DNA of 25,817 bases from Brevundimonas sp. UBA986 (GTDB lineage: Bacteria; Pseudomonadota; Alphaproteobacteria; Caulobacterales; Caulobacteraceae), in NCBI GenBank assembly GCA_002292165.1, contig DBBK01000157.1, positions 1 to 25,817 of the forward strand, written 5' to 3'. Below, piece after piece: positions 6,750 through 14,684 of the stretch (position 1 is its first letter; every line of letters starts with the position of its first letter). A program made the position numbers and the translations under genes. The notes beneath the pieces were generated by a model. It searched no databases, was not told where the DNA came from, and worked only from the letters and a program-made list of their open reading frames with translations.

Positions 6750-9700
6750 GAGGTCAACTCGGGGAGGGTGTTGGCGGCGTTGAGAAGCGCGGCTTCGCGA
6801 ATGAGGGCTGAATAGCCGACGAGCATCTCTCTGTAACCTGGCCGGCTGTGCAGGACGTCGAGACTGGCGTCGCCGAGGCGCCGCCGGCGGCCGGCGTCCA
6901 CGGCCAGACCGAGGATCAGATCCTTCAGGGCCATCACGTCGTCAGGGGGGTAGAACAGGGCATTGACGTCGCGACCGACCAGCTCCGGAATCCCGAAGAC
7001 CGGGGTGGTGATGATCGGCAGGCTGAAGGCCATGGCCTCGACGATCACGCGCGGCGCGCTCTCGATCCGCGAGGTGCAGACGAAGATGTCCGCCGCGGCA
7101 TAGTAGACCGTCATATCCTCGACGGAGCCGACGAGGTCGACGTTCGCCGAAACCGCCGGGGCCAGGTCGGCAATCGTGCGTGCGACGTCTGTGGCGTAGT
7201 CAGCCTCGACATGGGCGCCGACGATGAAGACGCGCAGGTTCGCCGCCTCGCTCTCCGACATGCCGGCGAGCGCCTTGACCAGATCCATCTGGCCTTTCCG
7301 GCGGCAGACCGTGCCGATCAGGATCAGCACGAGTTCGTCGCCTCGCACCTGAAGATGTCGCCGCGCCTCGACGCGGGTCCAGCGCGACACCTCGGCCTCC
7401 AGCCGTTCCGGCGGGATGCCGTGGCGGATGGTCACGGCGTTGTGGCGGGTCTGCACCGGCTGCCACCGTCGCCGGGTCGCCTCGGCGACATAGGTGACGG
7501 CATAGGCCTGACCGAAGGCGGCATAGGCATGGCTGCGAACCCCCGGCGTCAGGTCGTTGAAATAGGTTTCCCAGGGCTCGCTCTCGTGCTGGCACCAGAT
7601 CGAGGCCAGGCCGAGATCGGCGGCCGCCGAGACCGCGTAGTAGGCCGTCAGGGTATTGGCCACGACAACCTCGGCGCCGACAGCGGCGAAGGTCTCGCCG
7701 AGCGCGTGGCGAAGCGTCAGAAAGTCGGACAGGCTTGATTGAGGGGCGGGCTGGCGGAACAGCCGCACCTCGATGCCTTCGCGCGCATAGGCCTCCGCCA
7801 GCGGGCCGTCGCTTGGGCTCAGCACGACCGGATCGATCACACCTGCCCGCTTCAGACCGACCAGAAGGTCCAGCAGGGTGTTCGGCGCGCCTTCCAGTCT
7901 CAGGTTGTGGGTCACGGCGGCCACCCGGATCGGCCGCGAAGCCCGCAGGGGCAGCCGGCGCGCCGCGGGCTCGAACTGTTCGTTGTCGAGCGACAGATTG
8001 GGGTTGTAGAAGCCCTCCCGCCAATCGCGGTACGTCTCACGCAGGGCGATCACCTCCCTGGGGTTGTCGCGCTGGCCCCTGGATTTTCCTTCCAGATGGT
8101 AGAGCTCGGCTTCGGGGCAGTAGACACAGCCATAGCCGTTGGCGACCAGTCGGAACCCGTAGTCTACGTCATTGTAGGCAACCGCGAACCGGGCCTCGTC
8201 GAAGCCTCCCAGACTCTCGAAAAGCGCGCGCGGGGTCAGGACGCAGGCGGCCGTGACGGCGGAATATTCGCGTGCCGTCCGCATGAAGCCCATATAGCCC
8301 CAGTCGTGCGCGGGGGCGCCGCGGAAGGCGTGCCCCACCAGGCCCTCGTTGTAGCCGTGCACAATGCCCGCGTGCTGGACGGTGTTGTCTCCGAACAGCA
8401 GCCGGGCTCCGACCGATCCGACCCCTTCCATCCGGCCATATCCGACCATCTGGCTCAGCCAGCGCTCGTTGATGACCTTTGTGTCGTTGTTCAGGAAGAG
8501 GACGAAGTCGCCGTCGGCGTGTCGAACCGCCTCGTTCATGACCGCCGCGAAGCTGAACCCGTTCGGCCCGCGCGGTACGCCGAGGACGCTGAAGCCGGGC
8601 GTCTGTCGAAGGCGTTCGAGATAGGCGATCGTGTCCGGATCGTCGCTGCCGTTGTCGACGACGAGGACGCTGTAGTTGTCGTAGGTGGTCTTCGACAGGG
8701 AGGCGACGCAGTCGGACAGCAGGTCGACCTTGTTGTAGGTCGGAATGATGATGGTGACCGACGGGCCGGTGTCGGGGAACTCCAGGGCATACATGCCGAC
8801 CCGGGTCTGGAGCGCCCATGCCGGGTGCAGGACCCCGGCGTCGATCTTGCGTCGCTGCATGGCCTCTTCGACGGCCTTGCGGCCGGCCTCGAAGCTTTCG
8901 GGCTTGGCGTCGCCGGACAGGGCGGTGGAGCCGGCCGTGGCGCGCCAGTTGTACAGGACCCGGGGGATATGGCCGATGTGGCGGGCCTGTTCCGTGGCGC
9001 GCAGCGCGAAGTCGTAATCCTGGGAGCCGTCGAAGCCGGAGCGGAAGCCGCCGAGCCTCTGGAACAGGCTGCGGCGGACCGTCAGGACGTGGCCCATGTA
9101 CATATAGGACAGGAGCAGGGTCGGGGCCCAGTCGGGCTTGAACTGGGGGGCGTAACGCCGACCGCGCTCGTCGATCTTGTCGTCGTCGCTGTAGACCAGG
9201 TCAGCGGTGGGGTGGGCGGTGTAATAGAGGGCGACTTCGGCCAGGCAATCGGGGGTCAGAAGATCGTCGTGGTCGAGGAAGGCGATGACCTCCCCCGTGG
9301 CCATGGCGACGGCCGCGTTCGTCGCGGCGCTGATCCCGCCGTTGACGCCTTGATGCGCAACCCGGATGCGCGGGTCGCGGGCCGCCAGCCCGTCGAGAAT
9401 CTCGCGGGTCTCCGCCGAGGAACTGGCGTCGTCGACGATGCACAGCTCCCAGTTCTGATAGACTTGGCCCAGGACGGATTCGACCATCTCTTCCAGCTGA
9501 TAGGCCGGCGTGTTGAAGACGGGCGTGATCACCGAAATACGCAGATCGGCGCCGGAAGCCTCCAGGGCCTGCTGAAGATCGGCGCGGGCCACGGCCGTGA
9601 AGGCGTTGGCGGCCTGCCAGGCCTCGTAGCGGTCCAGAGGCTCCAGAAAGGGCTTCAACGCCTCCGGCGCGGCCGCGAGCGCGTCCTGAAGGGTTGTCAG

Positions 9701-10021
9701 GCCCTGGCCTTTCGGCGTCTCGCCGGTGGTCGGGTTCGGCAAGAGGCCGAGCGCCCGCAAACGCTTGCGGACAACGCGGATGATTTTGGGCGTCGGCCGC
9801 GTGCGCAGGGCCGCGATCTGGACCGCCAGGTCGTCCACCCTGGCCGTCAGATCCCGATGATCGCGACGCAGCCCGTCGATTTCCAGGTCCCGACGGGCGA
9901 TGACCGCCATCAGCCTGGCGACCATCTGGGCGTCAGTGGCCGTCGCCGAACCCGGAGCGACCGGCGCCGCGCTTGTTGTCAGGTCTTTCCGCCTTGCGGT
10001 GGAAGCGGGTCGATCACCCAT
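6746..10021 (-). CDS. Three-domain glycosyltransferase (GT2-GT2-GT4) with N-terminal coiled coil
   Basis: A 1091-residue cytoplasmic protein able, by its domains, to add several sugars. Residues 30-75 form a coiled coil (ARRDLEIDGLRRDHRDL, VDDLAVQIAALRTR), followed by a basic linker. GT2 domain 1 spans about 160-385: ISVITPVFN, VDDAS, DHDD at 250-253, and acceptor-base region SQDYDFALR. GT2 domain 2 spans about 420-670: VTIIIPTYN, VVDNGSDD, LNND at 510-513, YNDVDYGFR. The GT4 (GT-B) domain spans about 698-1075, with GTVCRRKGQMDL and the E-x7-E pair Glu987/Glu995 in ESAPRVIVEAM. All three catalytic signatures look intact. ATG 10021 has AAAGGA six bases upstream. The gap to the AGE-type gene upstream is 66 bases, and the stop overlaps the methyltransferase start. 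The chimeric layout recalls capsule polymerases and rhamnan-type synthases, but the linkage specificity cannot be read. Confidence 0.92.
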   Translation of the reverse strand: MGDRPASTARRKDLTTSAAPVAPGSATATDAQMVARLMAVIARRDLEIDGLRRDHRDLTARVDDLAVQIAALRTRPTPKIIRVVRKRLRALGLLPNPTTGETPKGQGLTTLQDALAAAPEALKPFLEPLDRYEAWQAANAFTAVARADLQQALEASGADLRISVITPVFNTPAYQLEEMVESVLGQVYQNWELCIVDDASSSAETREILDGLAARDPRIRVAHQGVNGGISAATNAAVAMATGEVIAFLDHDDLLTPDCLAEVALYYTAHPTADLVYSDDDKIDERGRRYAPQFKPDWAPTLLLSYMYMGHVLTVRRSLFQRLGGFRSGFDGSQDYDFALRATEQARHIGHIPRVLYNWRATAGSTALSGDAKPESFEAGRKAVEEAMQRRKIDAGVLHPAWALQTRVGMYALEFPDTGPSVTIIIPTYNKVDLLSDCVASLSKTTYDNYSVLVVDNGSDDPDTIAYLERLRQTPGFSVLGVPRGPNGFSFAAVMNEAVRHADGDFVLFLNNDTKVINERWLSQMVGYGRMEGVGSVGARLLFGDNTVQHAGIVHGYNEGLVGHAFRGAPAHDWGYMGFMRTAREYSAVTAACVLTPRALFESLGGFDEARFAVAYNDVDYGFRLVANGYGCVYCPEAELYHLEGKSRGQRDNPREVIALRETYRDWREGFYNPNLSLDNEQFEPAARRLPLRASRPIRVAAVTHNLRLEGAPNTLLDLLVGLKRAGVIDPVVLSPSDGPLAEAYAREGIEVRLFRQPAPQSSLSDFLTLRHALGETFAAVGAEVVVANTLTAYYAVSAAADLGLASIWCQHESEPWETYFNDLTPGVRSHAYAAFGQAYAVTYVAEATRRRWQPVQTRHNAVTIRHGIPPERLEAEVSRWTRVEARRHLQVRGDELVLILIGTVCRRKGQMDLVKALAGMSESEAANLRVFIVGAHVEADYATDVARTIADLAPAVSANVDLVGSVEDMTVYYAAADIFVCTSRIESAPRVIVEAMAFSLPIITTPVFGIPELVGRDVNALFYPPDDVMALKDLILGLAVDAGRRRRLGDASLDVLHSRPGYREMLVGYSALIREAALLNAANTLPELTS

Positions 10022-10087
10022 CGAAATCCTTTCAACCCGTAGGACGTGGGACGGTTACCCGTCGCGTCGCCTCGGGAAGCGTAAGCT

Positions 10088-11230
10088 TTAAGCAGACAAA
10101 GACGCCATTTCGCCGACGGCGCAGGTGATATGATAGAGTGAGCTCGCGCGGGACGGCTCCTGTGACGGGGCCCCGTCCGCGTTTATGTGTTCCCACCAGG
10201 CGCCCTGAACCGGGTGGTCGAAGAACCGCAACAGACCTGTCGCCGCCTCCGCCGTCTTCTCTCTCGCCGCCGTGGCTTCGGCCTCGGTTCGCGCCAGGGC
10301 GCCCAGGGCCACGAAGGCCTTGATCCGTTCTGTCTGGGGCCACAGCCGGTGCCGGTCGTCCCGGACGGACAGGTCCTGATTGAGTTCGTTCACGGCCATG
10401 CGCATCGGCGAAACCCCGCGCTCCTCGGCAATGCGGATCAGGGTGCGGGCGGCCTCGAGGGCGTCGGGACGGCCGCGCGATCGTCCCCAGCGAATGAGGA
10501 GCCAGGCCCATTCGAACTGATGCCCCGGCTCGACCACGTCCAGTCCGGCTTCAGTCAACGGCCGCCAGTCGGCATCGAAATATTCCTGCAGCGCCCCGGT
10601 TTCGGGATGCAGGAAATGCTTCAGGCAAAGTTCCACGATCTCATCGGCGAGGAGCCCCCAGGCGGGGTCGTCGTCCACCGCCGCCCAGGCGAGCGACGCC
10701 TCCAGGATGTGCATGTGGGGGTTGGCTTTCAGGGGAAGCGACGGCGGGTCGGATTCCTCGAAGCCGCCCAGCGGGTGTTTCCAGCCCGCGCACATCCGGT
10801 CGCGGATCGAACGGGCGAGCGTCGTCAGCTCGGGCTTGCGCACGCCGAAGCCCGCGGCGGCGGCCAGACCGAACAGCACAAAGGCGTGGTCGTAGAGGTC
10901 GAAGCCCTCCACGACCGGTTCGCCCTGGGTTGTCACCACCGGCCGGATGACATCGCCGCGCAGACTATGGGTCGTGAGGAAGTCCAGCCCGTGTTCGACG
11001 ATCTCGCGCGCGGGACCGTCCCAACCCAGGCGCGCGGCGGCGACGGCGGAGTAGATCTGACGGCCTACGAGCCGCGCGCGGCGGGGATCATCCAGCATGG
11101 ACCCGTCCACGGACATCCGCTCCAGGAAGCCTCCGTTGACCCGATCCACTCCGGCGGAGAACCAGAATGGGAAGAGGCTGTCGTTGAGCCGGTTGCGCAG
11201 CGCGATGAACTCGGGCGAATCTTGGGTCAT
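10088..11230 (-). CDS. AGE-family sugar 2-epimerase / aldose-ketose isomerase
   Basis: A 380-residue member of the N-acylglucosamine 2-epimerase superfamily, an alpha6/alpha6 barrel that includes N-acetylglucosamine 2-epimerase, mannose isomerase, YihS and cellobiose 2-epimerase. Conserved active-site segments are present: RLVGRQIYS near residue 53, YDHAFVLFG (His115), NPHMHILEA (His172, His174), EPGHQFEWAWLL (His237, Glu240) and the C-terminal SLYHI (His367). The order and spacing match the family, so the protein looks catalytically competent. The substrate is not obvious. It is translationally coupled (TGATG) to the HddC-GmhB fusion and preceded by AAGGA, which places it in the heptose operon. 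It may act on mannose/fructose, on a hexosamine, or on a heptose. A shadow frame at 10032-10511 overlapping its end is not real. Confidence 0.88.
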   Translation of the reverse strand: MTQDSPEFIALRNRLNDSLFPFWFSAGVDRVNGGFLERMSVDGSMLDDPRRARLVGRQIYSAVAAARLGWDGPAREIVEHGLDFLTTHSLRGDVIRPVVTTQGEPVVEGFDLYDHAFVLFGLAAAAGFGVRKPELTTLARSIRDRMCAGWKHPLGGFEESDPPSLPLKANPHMHILEASLAWAAVDDDPAWGLLADEIVELCLKHFLHPETGALQEYFDADWRPLTEAGLDVVEPGHQFEWAWLLIRWGRSRGRPDALEAARTLIRIAEERGVSPMRMAVNELNQDLSVRDDRHRLWPQTERIKAFVALGALARTEAEATAAREKTAEAATGLLRFFDHPVQGAWWEHINADGAPSQEPSRASSLYHITCAVGEMASLSA

Positions 11231-12480
11231 CAGGCTGTCCTTCCCTCGAGGATATCCGCCACGAAGGCGTCGAGCCGCCCGCCGCTGAACAGATGTCCGG
11301 CGACGCCGGCCGCCTCGGCCGCCTCCATGTCAGTGAGGTTGTCGCCGATCATGACGCTTGAGGCGACATCGACCGGCCATTTTGCGATCAGATCGTTCAG
11401 CATCCCCGGGCGGGGCTTTCGCCAGTCCGAGTCGCGTCGGTAGGCCTCGTCGACGGCCTCGAGGTGGAACGGGCAGTAGCGTTCGTCGTCGATGCGGGCT
11501 CCGGCCTCGGCCAGGTCGTCACGGATATGGCGGGTCAGCTGGTGGTAGTCGGCTTCGCTGTAGAAGCCCTTGCCGATCCCGGCCTGGTTGGTCACCACAA
11601 AGGCATAGTAGCCGCGCGCGTTGACGAGGGCGATGGCCTCGGGCGCGCCTTCGATCCATTCGAACCGGTCGCGGGTTCCCACATGTCCGTGGTTGACGTT
11701 CAGCACGCCGTCACGATCGAAAAACACGGCCGGACGTCGCCGGCTGGCCTGGATTTCGGTCTGGGCGCGGGCGAAGTCCTCAGGCACGCCGATGTCCAGG
11801 AAGAAGCCCGTCACGGGCAATCCCCTCAACCGGCCGGCGGCGGCCAGACCCGGGAGATTGTCCCGTTCGAACGAGCCCTGCGCCGCCAGGCCGTCGACGA
11901 AGGTCCGGCGGAAGACCGCGACGCCGCCGTTGATCCAGGCCGGCTCGTCCGGCGCCGCGACCCGGCCGAAGGCGGTGATGCGGTCGCCTTCGAGATCGAC
12001 GACGCCATATCGGCCCGCGGCCTCCAGGCGGCGCAGGGCGAGGGCGCCGATCACCTCGGGATCCTGGGCGAGCCTCGCCAGCTGGTCCAGCGGGGTGTCG
12101 AGGAAGGTGTCGCCATTGAACAGATAGAAGACCTCATCCAGCCGATCGCGGGCGTGATAGAGGGCCCCGCCGGTCCCGGCCTGATCCGGCTCGATCGCGA
12201 CCTCGACGGTGATGTCGCGGCCGATCCTCTGTCCGACCTCCCGGGCGAAGGATTCGATCTGTTCGGACCGGAAGGCGGCCAGAAGCAGGAAGCGGCTCAC
12301 GTCGTAGCGCGTGATTTCCTGGATCAGGATTTCAAGGAAGGGCCGCCCCGCGACGGGCAGAAGAGGCTTCGGCGTTTCGCGGGTCAGCTCTCCAAGGCGT
12401 GTGCCGAGACCGCCGCACAGGATGACCGCCTGGGCGATCCTGGGGGGGCTCGGCTCGCCGTTCCGGGTCAGAAGCGCCAC
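11230..12480 (-). CDS. hddC-gmhB: Fusion: heptose-1-phosphate guanylyltransferase (HddC-like) + heptose-1,7-bisphosphate phosphatase (GmhB-like)
   Basis: Two enzymes in 416 residues. Residues 15-245 are a sugar nucleotidyltransferase: LCGGLGTRL (21-29), TPKPLLPVAGRP (36-47), metal Asp124 in FNGDTFLD, and FFLDIGVPEDFARAQ. This is the HddC type, which makes GDP-heptose from heptose-1-phosphate. Residues 250-416 are a HAD-IIIA phosphatase: nucleophile and acid/base in FFDRDGV (Asp255, Asp257), TNQAGIGKG, RKPRPGM and IGDNLTDMEAA (Asp380, Asp384). Fusing the two puts the phosphatase step beside the next activation step. The zinc cluster of E. coli GmhB (C-x-H ... C-x-C) is not kept: the segment reads CPFHLEAVDEAYRRDSDW, lacking both later cysteines. 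The start is GTG 12480 with GGGAG six bases upstream, overlapping hddA by 13 bases; the stop overlaps the AGE gene. Confidence 0.9.
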   Translation of the reverse strand: MALLTRNGEPSPPRIAQAVILCGGLGTRLGELTRETPKPLLPVAGRPFLEILIQEITRYDVSRFLLLAAFRSEQIESFAREVGQRIGRDITVEVAIEPDQAGTGGALYHARDRLDEVFYLFNGDTFLDTPLDQLARLAQDPEVIGALALRRLEAAGRYGVVDLEGDRITAFGRVAAPDEPAWINGGVAVFRRTFVDGLAAQGSFERDNLPGLAAAGRLRGLPVTGFFLDIGVPEDFARAQTEIQASRRRPAVFFDRDGVLNVNHGHVGTRDRFEWIEGAPEAIALVNARGYYAFVVTNQAGIGKGFYSEADYHQLTRHIRDDLAEAGARIDDERYCPFHLEAVDEAYRRDSDWRKPRPGMLNDLIAKWPVDVASSVMIGDNLTDMEAAEAAGVAGHLFSGGRLDAFVADILEGRTA

Positions 12481-13499
12481 GTTTCGCTCCCGCTTCCCGT
12501 GAGCTTGACCGGGGAGGCCACGCCGCCGGCCGCGTTCAGCGCCTCAATCAGCCGATACCGGTTTTCCGGATGCACCAGGAAGAACATGAAGCCGCCGCCG
12601 CCGGCGCCCGAAACCTTTCCGGCGAGGGCGCCGGCGGCCATCGCGATATCGAACAGGTTGTCGAGCATGGAGTTCGAGACCGCCTTGGCGGTCGCCTTCT
12701 TGGCGCGCCACGACGCATTGAGGATTTCCGCCATCAGGTCGATATCGCCCAGCAGCAGGGCCTGTTTCATGGCCATGGCGTCGGATTTCAGCGTGTGCAT
12801 CGCCGCCAGTGTGGCTTCGTCGAGCGCGCGGATGCCGGCCGTTTGCTGGTCGATGATCGCCGCCGACTGCCGGGATCGCCCGGAGAAACACATCACCAGC
12901 GAACTTTCGAGTTCGTTGTAGACCGGTGTCGACACCCGCAACGGGTTCACGATGACCCGGTCGGCCTGCAGGAATTCGATGAAGTTCACGCCGCCGAAGG
13001 CCGCGGCGTACTGGTCCTGACGACCGCCCGAGAGGCCGAGGTCCTGGCGCTCGATCTCGAAGGCAAGATGGGCGACGTCGTACTTGCCGAGCGGTGCGCC
13101 AAGGATATCGCGGAATCCGTCGACCAGGGCGACCACGAGCGAGGACGAGGAGCCCAGTCCCGAGCCGGCGGGAGCGTCGACCGTGGTCTTGACGGTGACG
13201 GGCAGGGGCTTGCCGCCGTTGAACTCGGCGATCATGCGTCGATAGACGCCGCAATGCAGAATCAGTTCGGCGTGCAGCGGTTCGTCGGCCTCGAAGCTTT
13301 CGGACACGCCGATGTCGTCCGCCTCGAAGACGACCTTGCCGTCGGTGCGGGGAATGATCGACGCGAAGGCGTAGCGGTCGATCGTCATATTGAGGATCGC
13401 CCCGCCAAAGGTGTCGCAATAGGGGGACAGGTCCGTCCCGCCGCCGGCGAGGCCGAGGCGCAGCGGGGCTCTGGCGCGGGTCTTTGCAAAGGGCTTCAT
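12468..13499 (-). CDS. hddA: D-glycero-D-manno-heptose 7-phosphate kinase (HddA-like GHMP kinase), copy 1
   Basis: GHMP-superfamily kinase of 343 residues expected to phosphorylate C1 of heptose-7-phosphate, giving the 1,7-bisphosphate for the GmhB domain encoded next. The N-terminal APLRLGLAGGGTDLSPY is the HddA hallmark. The ATP-binding GHMP loop is APAGSGLGSSSS (residues 109-120), the catalytic region is GGRQDQYAAAFGG (Asp162), and the C-terminal GHMP motif KVSGAGGGGFMFFL is intact. ATG 13499 has GAGAAG eight bases upstream, and 102 bases separate it from the GSCFA gene, the widest gap in the minus-strand set, so an internal promoter is possible. A second HddA-like gene lies at 22822-23808. 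The two share the core motifs but differ clearly elsewhere, so they are not a recent duplication. Confidence 0.9.
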   Translation of the reverse strand: MKPFAKTRARAPLRLGLAGGGTDLSPYCDTFGGAILNMTIDRYAFASIIPRTDGKVVFEADDIGVSESFEADEPLHAELILHCGVYRRMIAEFNGGKPLPVTVKTTVDAPAGSGLGSSSSLVVALVDGFRDILGAPLGKYDVAHLAFEIERQDLGLSGGRQDQYAAAFGGVNFIEFLQADRVIVNPLRVSTPVYNELESSLVMCFSGRSRQSAAIIDQQTAGIRALDEATLAAMHTLKSDAMAMKQALLLGDIDLMAEILNASWRAKKATAKAVSNSMLDNLFDIAMAAGALAGKVSGAGGGGFMFFLVHPENRYRLIEALNAAGGVASPVKLTGSGSETWRF

Positions 13500-13585
13500 G
13501 GATTCATCTTCTCAAATCCGGTCGGTCGCGCTCTGTCGGCGACATGACCTGATGGGATCCTGGGCAGTCTGTCTTTCCCCCGACG

Positions 13586-13599
13586 CCGCCTGGAGGCGG
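13586..13599 (-). terminator. Short GC hairpin after the GSCFA stop
   Basis: CCGCC-TGGA-GGCGG forms a perfect five-pair hairpin three bases beyond the GSCFA stop codon. The following bases on the minus strand are not T-rich, so this is not a canonical intrinsic terminator. It may stabilise an mRNA end or attenuate transcription into hddA. Confidence 0.25.
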
Positions 13600-13601
13600 G
13601 G

Positions 13602-14675
13602 CTAGAGCGAGCGCTCGATCAGCTCCTCGTCGCAGATCACCTGCACCACACGGGTCATTCTTTCCAGATAGGGGTCGGGTTCCTGCTCCACCGGGGGCGG
13701 GGGAGGCGCATCGGTCTCGACATTGGCGACATGTCCCAGGAACAGCCGCATGACATGTTCGACGCCTTCCTCGGTGACCTGACGCAGATCCTCCGCGAAG
13801 TATCGACCGCGATTGTAGTTTCCGACGATGATTTCGTAGGAAGGGAAGTAGGCGACATCCGTCTCCGAGCGGGACAGCTCTTCGCAGACCACCCGAAGCA
13901 CCGATTTCGAATAGGTCGTCGACACCAGGACGTGACGGTTCTCGGCCGTGGCGATGAGCGGCACCGGAGACACGGTTATGATGACCCGAGACTTCGGATT
14001 GACGCTTCTCAGGCGCGTCAGGAACTCACGCATGTCCGCCAGGGTGTCCGCGACCGAGAAGTTCACGAACGCATAGCGCGCCTCGTCGAAGGTCCCCCCG
14101 GCGACGCCCGGGCAGACGGGGAAGACGGTTCCGTCTTCCAGAGACACCCAGGCCTCGGTCAGGCCCAGGGTGAAGACGAAGACGTCCAGCTCCTCGAACA
14201 TCCGACGGACGGCCGCGAAGTGAATCTCCCGATCCAGTTTGAGCTCTTCAAGGCTCGGGAACCCGCCGACCTGGATCGCCGGCCGCAGGGGGTCGACATA
14301 GCCGCCTTCGGGGCCTGTCCAGACGTCCTCGATCGGCGTGAAGCGACCGTAGGCCCGGTCAAAGAGCTGAACGAGCTGACGCGCCGTATAGAGGTTGCCG
14401 TAGCGGGCGGAGTAGGTGCCGTAGTTGAAGGCGACCTTGTCCTCTTCGGAGCCCAGAGGGTGACCGTCCTCGGTCACGAAATAGCAGAACCCGTTCTTGC
14501 GCAGGTGACGCGCGATGTTCTGGGCGAAGCAGCTACCCGCGGTGGCGACCTTGTCGTCGGGCGCGACCACGAAGGGGAAGTCCACCACCGGGTCCACGGT
14601 GGAGTATGCGGGCCGTTCGACCGCGCGGGTCCAGCGCGTGTAGTCGGGCATGGACTGGTAAGGATGTTGCGCCAT
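13602..14675 (-). CDS. GSCFA-family protein
   Basis: A 357-residue protein named for its motif, seen here as TAGSCFAQNIARHL (GSCFA at residues 47-51). Further family blocks are FNYGTYSARYGN, FVFTLGLTEAW (about 166-176), TVSPVPL (234-240) and FPSYEI. GSCFA proteins have an SGNH-hydrolase-like fold, with the motif serine in the nucleophile position, and often occur in polysaccharide clusters. A role in O-acyl transfer or removal is plausible but unproven. There is no signal peptide, so it acts in the cytoplasm. Residues 323-333 contain a proline run (PPPPPVEQEPDP) joining a short C-terminal helix. The start is set by AGGA, which overlaps the stop of the SGNH-type gene upstream; only nine bases separate the two, suggesting joint action. 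Confidence 0.87.
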   Translation of the reverse strand: MAQHPYQSMPDYTRWTRAVERPAYSTVDPVVDFPFVVAPDDKVATAGSCFAQNIARHLRKNGFCYFVTEDGHPLGSEEDKVAFNYGTYSARYGNLYTARQLVQLFDRAYGRFTPIEDVWTGPEGGYVDPLRPAIQVGGFPSLEELKLDREIHFAAVRRMFEELDVFVFTLGLTEAWVSLEDGTVFPVCPGVAGGTFDEARYAFVNFSVADTLADMREFLTRLRSVNPKSRVIITVSPVPLIATAENRHVLVSTTYSKSVLRVVCEELSRSETDVAYFPSYEIIVGNYNRGRYFAEDLRQVTEEGVEHVMRLFLGHVANVETDAPPPPPVEQEPDPYLERMTRVVQVICDEELIERSL

Positions 14676-14684
14676 GTTCAGATC

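Noticed and set aside
7739..10042. A 767-codon plus-strand open frame opposite the large glycosyltransferase
   Set aside because: It mirrors the minus-strand gene in a GC-rich genome. It is rich in Asp/Gly/Val/Arg shadows with no domain, while the minus-strand frame has three full glycosyltransferase domains.
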